The notes beneath the pieces were generated by a model. The model was not told the origin of the DNA and searched no databases. It worked only from the letters and a program-made list of their open reading frames with translations. A DNA stretch of 19,131 nt from Chrysochromulina parva (Eukaryota; Haptophyta; Prymnesiales; Chrysochromulinaceae): assembly GCA_002887195.1 (NCBI GenBank), contig PJAB01000917.1:1-19131 (forward strand), given 5' to 3'. The position numbers and the translations under genes were made by a program. Below are positions 8,701 to 17,279 of the stretch, piece by piece (position 1 is the stretch's first letter; every line of letters begins with the position of its first letter).

Positions 8701-10957
8701 CTGCCTCGTGTGCCAGGCGGGCCGCCTCGGCGCGATCCTTGCCTGCAGCGATCGCGGCGGCGGCGGCCTTTGCGGCGGCCTTTGCGGCATAGGTGGCCAT
8801 TGGGACGGTGCTCGTGCCACCGACGCTCGCGCTGCCGCCGCTCGCGTCGCCGCAACTCATGCCGCGTCCCATGGTCTTGTCCTGCGGAGTGCTGCCACCG
8901 CCACTGCCACCGCAACCGCCAGCGTCTGCACCAGCGCCAACGCCAGCGCCGGCATCCTCCAACTCGGGCCGTCGGCGTGCCTCGTCGCGCGCCTTTCGCT
9001 CGCGGGCCTTCTGATGGCGGCGATCCTCGAGCTCGCGCAGCTTCTTCTGTGCGTCGCGCGCTGCGGGGTGCTGTTCCAAGCCCGCCTTTTTCGCCTTTTC
9101 GATGGCCACACGCAGCTTGTCCATGGTTGCACGCTGGCCAACGTCGTCGTCGTCGTCTCCGGCGAAGCCAAAGTCGAGTGGTCCCGCCGGCGTCGGAGGC
9201 GGTGGCGCTCCGGCGGCCCCGACCTTGCCGCTGGGATCCTTGAGCATCGCCACCATGCGAAGCGTCGTCTCGCCGTACGCCGAGAGCACCGCCACGCCAA
9301 TGGCGTTGCTGAGCTCCTCGGTGCTCGCGGCTTGGACGGCGCGCACGAACGAGGGCCCGGTGAGCGGCTGGTCGGGCGAGAGCATGACAGCCATCTCGAG
9401 GATCGTAGAGCCCCTGCCGCGGCGCGTGAGCACCACGAGCTGTGAAGGGAGCACCCCACCGTAAACGGCCAGCCGCGAGAGCACCGCCTGCTCTGCGCGC
9501 GCGCTCAACTTGTCCAACGGCCCATCCAGCGCGAGCGAGAGCGTGCCCGCAACCTTGTGGATGTCGTAGTCCGAGAGGAGGCGACCCTCCTCGAGCTGCT
9601 GGGCCATGAACATGAGGAGCTGCTGCTCGGGCGGGACGCCCTCCATGCCCTGGATCCTGGCCTTGAGACTCTCAATCGAGTGGGACGGTTCCACCTCGAG
9701 AGCGACCGTCTTCTGGATGCCCAGCTGGTAGTAGCGCTCATTGCCAGGCTCGCCCGCCCGAACGAAGGGTCTGTTGCGAGGGAGACTGACCAGACCAAGC
9801 TCCTCGAGCTCCGCGGCTGTGAAGTTGGACCTCAGGCGCTCGAGCGCCGCCGCGAGCGCCGCGTTCACAATTTCGGTGCCACTGCTCGGCCGCGCGGCCA
9901 CGGCGCGCCAGATGAGCATCTCGACGAGGACTTGCATCCCCTCATGCATCGCCGCCTCCGCCGGTACGACGCTCACGACCTGTACGAGCTCCTGCTCGAG
10001 GTTGCTCCGCTCGGCCACGCCTTTGATAAAGGCGCCGCGCCTCTGTTGAAGCTGCTTGGCGCGCCGCTCCCTGTCCGCCACCGCCTTCTCAGCCATAGCC
10101 AACTCCTCACGTGCATGCTCCTCAGCCGCCGTGCGCAGCGACTCATCTTCCGCTTCCGCCTTGCTCACCTCGAGCGTTCGCAGCCTCTGCTCGGCGTCGG
10201 ACGTGCTTAGCCCGAGTCTCTTCGCCTCCTTGATAGCCTTCTTGAGCACGTCAATGTCGCGCTGCATCGCGGCCGGATCGACAGTCGTTGGCTCCGCCGT
10301 AGGTGTACTGCCAATGCTCGCAAACGGGAGCGAGAAACCAAACGTCGAAGAGGAGGGCTCGCTCTTGCCTACGCCGCCCACGCTGGCTGCGCTGGCTAGG
10401 TTGCCCACATTGACTACGCTGCCCACGCTGGCTAGCTGCTTGACAAGAGCCTCATGGGCCCTGCGCTTCGTCTCCTCTGCCTCTCTGAGACGCTGGTCCA
10501 CCTCCTCCACACGTCTCTCTGCGTCCGTCGTCTCGAGGCCAAGCTTCTTTGCGGCCTCGACGGCCCGACGCACTGCAACGCACTCCTCAGCCGGATTGCC
10601 CTCGCCGAGGCTTTCGAGGGTACGCTCGAGCTCGTCAGCAGCCGCTTCTTCTGCGAGCTCGGCATCGCGGAGCTCCTCGAGGCGTTGTACCGCGTCGGCA
10701 GTGGCCTCAAAGGGCAGCCCAACGGCGCGCGCCTTGGCGATCACACCGACGAGCTGCTCGATCTCGTCCGTGCGCGTGTGGCCCTTGCCCTGACCTATGT
10801 GCGAGGGCGCGCCGACCCCAGCCGCTCGTGAGCCCAACACAGGTCTACCGGCAGCGCCGTCACCCAAGCGTGGGTCGTTTGGATGAGCGTCTAGAGAGCC
10901 ACGAGCGCTGCCACGAGCGCTGCCTTTGTGCGACGAGGGGGGCTCGTCGACGTCGGT

Positions 10958-11006
<49 letters not shown>

Positions 11007-13531
11007 CAGCTGGGCCAGTGCCAGCTGGGCCACCCCCACCCCGCACCCTCCTTTGGAGGCCTTCCTCCTCCCTCACTATTTCGAGGAGGTGCATCCCCTT
11101 CCCCGTTAGGCACGCGTCCTAGGGCCAGCTTGATCGCCTCGTCGGCCGCCTTCTTCTTACGAGCCTCGACCTCTTCCTTGACCCTCGCCTGCGCCTCCGT
11201 GCGAAAGCGCTCCGTGCGCTCGGCCCACGCACGCTCATCCACCAGCCGCTTCCGTTCCGCAGCCTCGTGCAGAGTGCGCTCGGCGTCGCTCGTGTCGCAC
11301 CCGAGCCGCTTCTGCTCGTCGATGGCCATGCGAAGCTCGTCGAGCTCATCCTCCGTTGGCATCCCCCCTCTGCGAGGGTCGCCCTTGCCCACCTCGCCGA
11401 GTGCCCGAGACAGCGCCTCCGACGCGCGGTCGTGCTCGGCATGCAGTGCCTCTGCCGATTTGAGTCGTCGATGCTCCTCTTCATCGTATGGCTGCCCGCC
11501 GCCGCCGCCCGCGCTGCCGCCACGTTTGCCTGCACGCTTGCCTGCACACTTCTTGAGGGCATCGAGCTCAACCAGTCGGCCCTGGCGCTCGATACGGCGC
11601 CTCTTGCGATCCTCGTCGGCCTCGCGAAGCAGGCTCTCTGCGTTGGCGGTGTCGAGCCCACGCTGTTTCGCGTCTTCGATGGCATGGCGCACGGCGCTCA
11701 GGTCGGACACGCTCCTCGCTGGGTCCTCTGGATCACTCTCTCTCATCCGAGCAAGTGCGCGAGAGAGAGGTGCACCAGCCACGGCCTCCTCGAGCTGCAC
11801 GAGCTTCCGCTCCGCAATGCCCGTGTCGACGCCCAGCCGCTGGCCAATGTCGACGGCTTCCCGCAGCCGATCGAGAATAGCCGGGTCGACTTCCACCAAC
11901 GGCGGGTACGTGGCGGTAGTAGCGTGGCGGGGAGTAGCGTGGAAGGTACGTTGCGGGTACGTGGCGCCGGTCGCGTCGCTGTCGGGGCTCGCGCCGCCCT
12001 CGACAGCGCCTTGCGTCGTCAGGGCGCCTTGCCTCGTCTGGCCGCCGCCCTCGCCCTCGCCGCCCTCGCCCTCGCGTCCGGTTCTCTCGAGCACCTCCCT
12101 CAGCTCCTGTTCGGCCTCACGGCGGAGGCCCGCCGCCTCCTCGGCCAACTCCGCCTCCTCCTCGCTCACATCATGCCCGAGGCGCTTGGCTTCCTCGATC
12201 GCAGCGTGTCGCTCCTGGAGAGCGTCCGCGAGAGCGCCCCGCTCCGCACGGCGCCTCGCCGCGGCCGCCTCAAGCAGAGCTTTGGCCGTTCTCGAGGCGC
12301 GGACTCGACGGCCGGCATGATCCACTTCCTTTGCTCGCCTCTCGACGACACGCCGCTGCCGCCGCTCCTCCTGCCGCCGGCGTGCCGCCTCCTCCAGCCG
12401 CGCGCGCTCGGTTTCGGCCTGCTGGCGCTTTGCATTGCGCTGCCGTCGCTTGAGTCCTTCTAGGGTGCTCAGCTTCTTCTCAGCTGCCTTTGAGATGTCC
12501 GAAGTCTCGAGACCGATCTTCTTGGCCTTGGCGAGGGTCTCTCGAAGCGTGTTGATGGCGTCCTCGAGCGCCGCGCCCTCGAGCGCGCTCGCCACGTACG
12601 GCTCCCTGCCTGCTACGTACGGCTCCCTACCCGCCACGAACGGCTCCCTACCTGAGCCACCACCCATGCCGCTACCAGCACCCATGCCGCCTGCGCCGCC
12701 TGCGCCGCCTGCGCCGCCTGCGCCGCCGATGCCGCCGCCAGAGACGCCATCGAGGACCGTGGCGAGGGCGGTGGCAGCAGCGTCTCGCGAAGCCTTCATC
12801 TCGCCGAGGACCGTCGCAAGGGCAGCGGTGGCGGCGTCGCGCGCGGCCTTGGCGTCGGCCGCCTGCTGGCGCAGCTCGGGCGCCCTCATCGACGCATCTC
12901 CTGCCGCCGCGCCTGCTGCGAGCACCTGGGCCAGCAGCCAGGGCGGGATCTCCCCACGCGGCAGTGCGATCGCCGCCTCGACATGGCTCTCCCTGGCGAG
13001 CTCGGCGGCGTCGGCGGCGGCGAGGGCGGCGGCCTTGGCGCTCTGCGCATCCAGCCCTGCGGCCAGACCCTCAACGTGCGCGAGACCGCCCGCGAAGGCG
13101 GCGCCCGCGGAGTACCTCGTCGCGAGCAGGTCCGCAGCCTCGTTGGCAGCCGCCAAGGTGACGTCGAGGCGCCAGCCCCTGTTGAGCATGTCAGCGGCGA
13201 CCGAGGCCATGAAAAGCGCCTCGGCGTGCGAGCGGCCTGCGATCATCGCCTCCTGCGTGAGCTGCAGCAGGAGGTCTGCGATCCACTGCGGGAAGCCCGA
13301 GGCCAGCGCCGAGTCATGCGCTGCCTTGCTGACCGAGCGCACGACCGGGTCGAGCAGGGCCCACGGCTTGCCCGCATAGAGCGTGCGGCGCCCGAGCGGG
13401 TCCGCGGGGTGGCGGCTTGGCAGCAGCTGCTTCTTGTGGCCGGGCAGCTCGACGCCGTCATTGAAGAGCGCGTAACTCTGTGTTCTGCTCTGAGACATCT
13501 CGGTCGACTCCAGCATCTTCGTGGTAGCCAT
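5762..13531 (-). CDS. Giant multi-repeat helical protein with an internal ubiquitin-like domain
   Basis: One uninterrupted 2589-codon frame runs from ATG 13531 to TAA 5762. The order is as follows. An Ala-rich helical unit at about 75-212. A Gly-rich linker with three copies of GREPYVA (about 294-314). An Arg/Glu/Ala-rich charged-helix zone to about 1130, with eight copies of a roughly 30-residue motif of type [19 protein letters not shown] and a 14-Gly run (about 843-856). A non-repetitive section, with a ubiquitin-like domain at 1272-1337. A ninth motif copy near 1493. A low-complexity Gly/Ala stretch. A 40-residue repeat zone (about 1690-2017). Three more of the roughly 100-residue Ala-rich units (about 2055-2415). 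A charged tail ending EIEVECILM. No signal peptide, membrane segment or enzyme motif is seen. A soluble scaffold or cytoskeleton-associated protein is the best guess. I do not recognise an overall family. Complete openness over 7.8 kb plus consistent repeats supports it as real. Confidence 0.85.
7480..7958 (-). repeat. Four contiguous 120-bp units (40 residues each) in the giant protein
   Basis: Residues about 1858-2017 consist of four back-to-back units built on [17 protein letters not shown], a short Gly-Leu-containing turn and then SPKEQxELEELxAEKxRR. Two more diverged copies lie earlier (near residues 1690 and 1730), and a half unit sits near 1830. The pattern suggests paired helices separated by a GLSP turn. 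Confidence 0.8.
9521..9718 (-). other. Ubiquitin-like domain inside the giant protein (residues 1272-1337)
   Basis: The segment tracks ubiquitin from about Thr9 to Leu71. It has [41 protein letters not shown] and then TLSLAL, with one extra residue before the last strand. By alignment the positions equivalent to Lys11, Lys27 and Lys63 are kept (Lys1274, Lys1290, Lys1326). Lys48 is Gln1311 and the hydrophobic-patch Ile44 is Met1307. The chain continues as DGPLDK, so there is no terminal Gly-Gly and the domain cannot be processed and conjugated like ubiquitin. It probably acts as a built-in interaction domain. Confidence 0.9.
10962..11003. repeat. (CCG)14 trinucleotide run encoding 14 glycines
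   Basis: Fourteen uninterrupted CCG triplets on the plus strand are read as GGC on the minus strand in the giant gene. Immediately to the right (11004-11033) a 15-bp unit is duplicated, giving a repeated WPSWH peptide. This is a likely length polymorphism and a place where assembly could be wrong. Confidence 0.95.
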
Positions 13532-13712
13532 GGGAAGACACTTCCAAAAGGGGACAACGGGGAATGAAATGCATGCAAATAATTCATATTTTGCCTCTTG
13601 AGTTGGGGCAGGGGACGACGACGTTCGAGGACGAAAGTGTGGGCGTGTTGCTTCGTCCCAAACTTGGAATCCGCGACGAAAATCGGTGTCTCAAGGGAAC
13701 CCCGACGAGGCG
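13532..13712. promoter_or_regulatory. Shared upstream region between the giant gene and a small membrane-protein gene
   Basis: These 181 bp separate two divergent ATGs (13531 minus, 13713 plus). The segment 13561-13594 is a distinct AT-rich patch in otherwise GC-rich DNA (it includes GCATGCAAATAATTCATATT) and lies about 30-65 bp upstream of the giant gene's ATG. A bidirectional promoter is inferred from geometry. No defined core-promoter motif can be named. Confidence 0.35.
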
Positions 13713-14072
13713 ATGAATGCAGACGGGCCTGCTGCAGCCGAAGTGCCCGCAGCTGCAGTGCCCAAGAATGCGGGAGGGTCCACGCAGAGCGGTTCGACAC
13801 CGGTGGCGGACGAGGAGGCCAATCTCCTCCTCACCAGCGAAGCTCCAGAGAGTGGCGTCTCCTGCCTCAACGTGACTAGGATCGTACTGGCGCTCCCATT
13901 CATCTTCGCAGGCATGGTTGGCATCATGTTCTTTTGGTTGCTGTGGGTGCTCTTGCTCCCAATTGAGCACTGCTGCCAGTGTGGTCAGCAACCTTGTCTC
14001 GCTGGAACCAGAGAGTGGCTTGACAAAGGCGCGAGGCTACCTCTCGCGTTGTTGAAATGGGCGACTCAGTAG
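13713..14072 (+). CDS. Small single-pass membrane protein with acidic dileucine motif
   Basis: The frame extends upstream to a GTG at 13686, but the first ATG is 13713, giving 119 residues. Residues 1-50 are hydrophilic, Ala/Ser-rich and contain DEEANLLL, which fits the acidic dileucine sorting pattern [D/E]xxxL[L/I] used for endosomal or vacuolar targeting. Residues about 55-84 form one strongly hydrophobic segment (IVLALPFIFAGMVGIMFF and onward). It is followed by a Cys cluster, HCCQCGQQPC (Cys87, 88, 90, 95), which could be palmitoylated or bind metal, and a short basic/amphipathic tail. No family is recognised. It is divergent from the giant gene and convergent with the Gln-Thr-motif gene (82 bp between stops). 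The clean alternation of hydrophilic and hydrophobic parts supports coding; length alone is weak evidence. Confidence 0.6.
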   Translation: MNADGPAAAEVPAAAVPKNAGGSTQSGSTPVADEEANLLLTSEAPESGVSCLNVTRIVLALPFIFAGMVGIMFFWLLWVLLLPIEHCCQCGQQPCLAGTREWLDKGARLPLALLKWATQ

Positions 14073-14154
14073 ACTAGAGTATCGGCCGTGCGATGTATTG
14101 AACTAAATCTCTCTACTCATACAGTCCTGCTACAACCTAAGTTCGCTCCTAGTG

Positions 14155-15273
14155 CTACTGCTGCTGGACCAGCTGTGCCAACTGCGGCTCTTGCTGCCCA
14201 GATGCGCTCATCGTCCTCGCCCAATTGTGTAACCGTCCGATCTCCTCCTCCATCGCGCGGATCAGCGGCAGGAGCGAGCGCTCCTCCTGCGGGCCGTGCA
14301 CCCCGTACACGCCGCCCGTCTCCCGCCACTCTGCGTCCATCCACAGCAGCGCGCGCGGCACCATCGCCTCCGCCGCAGGTCCCACCTCCTGCCCCACCTC
14401 GATCAGCAGCTTTGCCTGAGCGTCACGCAGGCGCGGGTGGGTCTGCACGCCGGCATTCCGGCGCTCGAGACTCATCGTCTCACACGCGGCGTCGTACCTC
14501 CCTGCGCCCAGGTCCTCGCCCGTCTGCGTCGCGCTCGTGCACGGCACAACAACAGGCCGCGCGGGTGGCAGCGCCGCCTCTTCGGCAAAGCTCGGCCCGT
14601 GCGCGATGGTGGAGCTCGTGGCTGCGGTGGCGATGGCCGAGTCGGCAGCACCAGCGCGTCGCGGCTCCGGGCTCGCCGCGCTCCCCCTCTCTGTCGTGGA
14701 TGGCGTGCGCGCGTCCGATGTCTGCACGGTCGCATCCGCACAAGGGAGGGCATGGGTCTGGCTGCTGGCTGGATGGCACCTGGGCGGCGCGTCCGTCTGC
14801 ATCTGCCGGTGTACCACAATCGGCGCATCCGGTGTACCCGACTGCGTGCCATCGTGCCCATCCGTCTGGCTCATCCTGCTCACGCCCACGCTGAGCGACC
14901 CGGCCTGGCACGCGACTGTAGCGCTCTGAGCCTCGCGACTGTAACGCTCTGAGCCTCGCAGCAGGTCGAATGGTGGCGGCGGCGGCAGCGGCGGCCGCAG
15001 TGGTGTCGGAAGATACTCAACCGTCGGAGGAAGCGCGAGCAGTGAGAGCAGTGGAAGCGCATCGGGCTCGACGTAAGTCTGCACCGCTCGTTCGCAGGAC
15101 CGGATCTTCATCACCGATGACTTTCGCCGGCTCGCCGGCTCGGTCTCGCCAGACCAACCTTCGTACGGCCAGACCACCCTTCGTCGCCGCAGCCTCGGCA
15201 CGCACACGGTGAGGAGCAACATGACCAGCGCACCCGCAAGGGCACTCAAGCCCATCTGCGTTGCACCGTCCAT
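14155..15273 (-). CDS. Membrane-anchored, probably disordered protein with seven Gln-Thr motifs
   Basis: The frame opens at TTG 15300; the first ATG is 15273, giving 372 residues. Residues about 8-26 are a hydrophobic segment (LSALAGALVMLLLTVCVP) followed by RLRRRR, as in a signal-anchor with the tail in the cytosol. The rest is rich in Pro, Ser, Thr and Ala, with a PPLPPPPPF stretch near residue 96. Gln-Thr pairs recur at 65-66, 136-137, 159-160, 172-173, 184-185, 250-251 and 277-278, mostly as V/T/M/S-Q-T-D/S/G/H. This resembles the TQT-anchored sites bound by dynein light chain LC8 in disordered hub proteins. A helix-prone C-terminal part (about 282-372) contains EEEIGRLHNWAR and ends in a Gln run. 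I recognise no family. The opposite-strand frame is Pro/Ser/Arg low complexity and less convincing. Confidence 0.6.
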   Translation of the reverse strand: MDGATQMGLSALAGALVMLLLTVCVPRLRRRRVVWPYEGWSGETEPASRRKSSVMKIRSCERAVQTYVEPDALPLLSLLALPPTVEYLPTPLRPPLPPPPPFDLLRGSERYSREAQSATVACQAGSLSVGVSRMSQTDGHDGTQSGTPDAPIVVHRQMQTDAPPRCHPASSQTHALPCADATVQTSDARTPSTTERGSAASPEPRRAGAADSAIATAATSSTIAHGPSFAEEAALPPARPVVVPCTSATQTGEDLGAGRYDAACETMSLERRNAGVQTHPRLRDAQAKLLIEVGQEVGPAAEAMVPRALLWMDAEWRETGGVYGVHGPQEERSLLPLIRAMEEEIGRLHNWARTMSASGQQEPQLAQLVQQQ

Positions 15274-15335
15274 ATCTCCTACCAACGCCCGACAAGTCAA
15301 GTCAAGTCAAGTCAAGCGAGTTTCGTCACTTCCCC
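15274..15335. promoter_or_regulatory. 62-bp head-to-head gap with a CAAGT tandem repeat
   Basis: Only 62 bp separate the two divergent ATGs (15273 minus, 15336 plus). The gap holds four perfect CAAGT units plus CAAG at 15293-15316. Both 5' untranslated regions and any core promoter must fit here or overlap the coding regions, so a compact bidirectional promoter is inferred. An undetected 5' exon for either gene would change this. Confidence 0.4.
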
Positions 15336-16976
15336 ATGCTTGCACTCGTTCGGATGTTGGCCCTTTCCGCGTGCGGCATGGCCATCGGCAGCAGCAGCAG
15401 CAGCAGCAGCAACAGCGCGGCAGCCAGCATCGCGTCCGCCGCCTCTCGACTGCCCATTTCTTTTCAGAGCCTCTCCATCTCGGACGAGTTGAGCGACGCT
15501 CCGCTTGAGCTCCTCGAGGGCGCCATACCTCCGTGGCTTCGCGGCACGCTCTTCCGCAACGGTCCTGGCGCCTTCGACGTGGGCGACGAGCGCCTGCACC
15601 ATCTTTTTGATGGGTACGCGATGATGACCAAAATCAAGCTCGGCGGTGAGGGCGTGCCGCGCTTCTCAAACCGCTTCGTCCGCTCGGACGCCTTTGAGGG
15701 CCTGCGCAACGGCGAGCAGCTCTTTGCCGAGTTTGGCACCCCGCGGCGGCGGCCGACCAACCCGCTCGAGCTGGTGCGTTCGCTCTTCGAGCTCATCTTC
15801 GCGGCACCCACAGACAATGCGTCGGTCAACACGGTTCGGCTCGCGGACGGCACGAGGCTCGCGCTGACCGAGACGCGGCGTGGCAGCTTCGTGATCAACG
15901 GTGCTGACCTATCGACGGAGCGGCGCTTCGAGTGGACCGGCGCCGCGACCGGCCAGCTGAATACCGCACATCCGATGCGCACGCCCGACGGTGGTTTCGT
16001 CAACGTGGGCACCGACGTGGGCTCGGCCCTGTGCAGCTACCACGTGTACCGAACGCGCCCAGCCACGCCCGAGGTGCGTGAGATCATCGCGTCGATCCCG
16101 TGCGCAAGGCGTGCGGCGCCGTGCTGGCTGCATTCGTTTGGGCTCACGGCCACGCGTGCCGTCGTGATCGAGCAGCCCACACCGTACGATCTGCCCTCGA
16201 TGCTCGGTATGGCGAAGGCCGCCTACACCTGCCTACAGTGGCGCCCAGGCGACGGCGTGCGCATTCACCTGGTCGACCTCGCCACTGGGGCCGTTGAGAC
16301 GCGCCGCGTGGCCGACCCATTCTTCTTCTTTCACATTGCGAACACCTTCGATGCCGAGGGCGGCGGCGTGAGCGTCGACCTCGCCCTGTACGACGATCCC
16401 TCGATTGTGGAGGCGTTGCGGCTGCAGCGGCTCAGTGCGCCGGCGGGCGCTGCAGTCGAGGATCTGCCGTGCTCACGGCTCACTCGCCTTCACATCCCCG
16501 CCGACGCATCCGCCGCCATCACTCGCACACCCCTCGATGACGTGCGGGCGACGGGCGGCTTCGTCGACTTTCCTGTGACGAACCCCCGCGTGATGGCCGA
16601 CGCGGCCTATAAGTTCGTGTGGGCCATCGCGGCCGACAGGCCGACGCGCTTGGCCAACAAACTCATCAAGATTGAGCTGCGCACCGAGCCCCCATCCTCC
16701 CCGAGCCGTGCCACCGATGGCGAGGGCGGCCGTACGGGCGGCGCGAAGACGAACTGCTTCGCCGAGCCCAATTGCTTTCCGTCCGAGCCCGTGTTCGTGC
16801 CGCGACCAGGCGCTACATCCGAAGACGACGGCGTGCTCCTCTGCCTCCTTAATGACGAAGTCGCTCGCACGACGAGCCTCGTTGTGCTCGATGCCGCGAC
16901 GATGGCACTACAGGCGCGCCTGAGGCTGCCACGAGCTCTGCCGTATGGCTTCCATGGCGACTGGGAACCCGAGTAG
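15336..16976 (+). CDS. Carotenoid cleavage dioxygenase (RPE65/BCO/CCD family)
   Basis: This is a non-heme iron(II) enzyme that splits a carotenoid double bond with O2 to give apocarotenoids. ATG 15336 gives 546 residues, normal for the family; the frame upstream reaches only TTG 15261. All four iron-binding histidines are present in their usual contexts: His212 (GQLNTAHPMRTPDGG), His266 (CWLHSFGLT), His333 (FFFFHIANTFDAEGG) and His540 (LPYGFHGDW). Other family marks are FRNGPGAFDVG, HHLFDGYAMM and EPVFVPRPGATSEDDG. The N-terminus (MLALVRMLALSACGMAIG followed by seven Ser) resembles a signal peptide, possibly the first part of a bipartite plastid-targeting sequence, as expected for a carotenoid enzyme in a secondary-plastid alga. 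The substrate and cleavage position cannot be read from the sequence. No intron is seen. Its 3' end is duplicated at 18667-18882. Confidence 0.95.
   Translation: MLALVRMLALSACGMAIGSSSSSSSNSAAASIASAASRLPISFQSLSISDELSDAPLELLEGAIPPWLRGTLFRNGPGAFDVGDERLHHLFDGYAMMTKIKLGGEGVPRFSNRFVRSDAFEGLRNGEQLFAEFGTPRRRPTNPLELVRSLFELIFAAPTDNASVNTVRLADGTRLALTETRRGSFVINGADLSTERRFEWTGAATGQLNTAHPMRTPDGGFVNVGTDVGSALCSYHVYRTRPATPEVREIIASIPCARRAAPCWLHSFGLTATRAVVIEQPTPYDLPSMLGMAKAAYTCLQWRPGDGVRIHLVDLATGAVETRRVADPFFFFHIANTFDAEGGGVSVDLALYDDPSIVEALRLQRLSAPAGAAVEDLPCSRLTRLHIPADASAAITRTPLDDVRATGGFVDFPVTNPRVMADAAYKFVWAIAADRPTRLANKLIKIELRTEPPSSPSRATDGEGGRTGGAKTNCFAEPNCFPSEPVFVPRPGATSEDDGVLLCLLNDEVARTTSLVVLDAATMALQARLRLPRALPYGFHGDWEPE
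15390..15410 (+). repeat. (AGC)7 run encoding poly-Ser after the dioxygenase signal segment
   Basis: Seven AGC codons in frame give seven serines directly after the hydrophobic N-terminus. This is a coding microsatellite whose length may vary between strains without affecting the catalytic domain. Confidence 0.95.
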
Positions 16977-17279
16977 CGGGTAGCCGGGGCGGCGGGCTGC
17001 GGGGGCGGCACATGTCACATGTGTGAATGTGATATATTTTTCCACATAGATTGATTTAGTTCAGCAATCACAATCAGCCACGTCAATCTAAAGTCATCAA
17101 ACTTTAGTCAACACGCGATCACGGGACACGGCCAATGACCTTACCGTCCCGGTATTGCTAACCGTACCGGACTACTGTGAAGACCATGTATACGGAGCGA
17201 CGAGGTGCGCACATCATCGCCCGCCACCACCGCACCGGACAACCGCTCGGCACCTTTCTTCACCCTTTCATGAACCACC
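16977..17279. other. Convergent 3' intergenic region with a small hairpin
   Basis: The region lies between the dioxygenase stop (plus) and the glycosyltransferase stop (minus). The first about 38 bp are GC-rich and shared with the duplicate at 18667-18882. After that, 17015-17110 is AT-rich. CTAAAGT at 17088-17094 pairs perfectly with ACTTTAG at 17101-17107 across a 6-base loop. No gene is seen. Transcript 3'-end signals are a reasonable guess. Confidence 0.5.

Noticed and set aside
10926..12320. 464-codon plus-strand frame rich in Pro, Ser and Arg
   Set aside because: It is antisense to the giant gene; its poly-Pro is the reverse of the (CCG)14 run and its composition is low complexity throughout.
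14088..14894. 268-codon plus-strand frame opposite the Gln-Thr-motif protein
   Set aside because: Pro/Ser/Arg low complexity, whereas the minus-strand frame has a membrane segment, stop-transfer arginines and recurring motifs.
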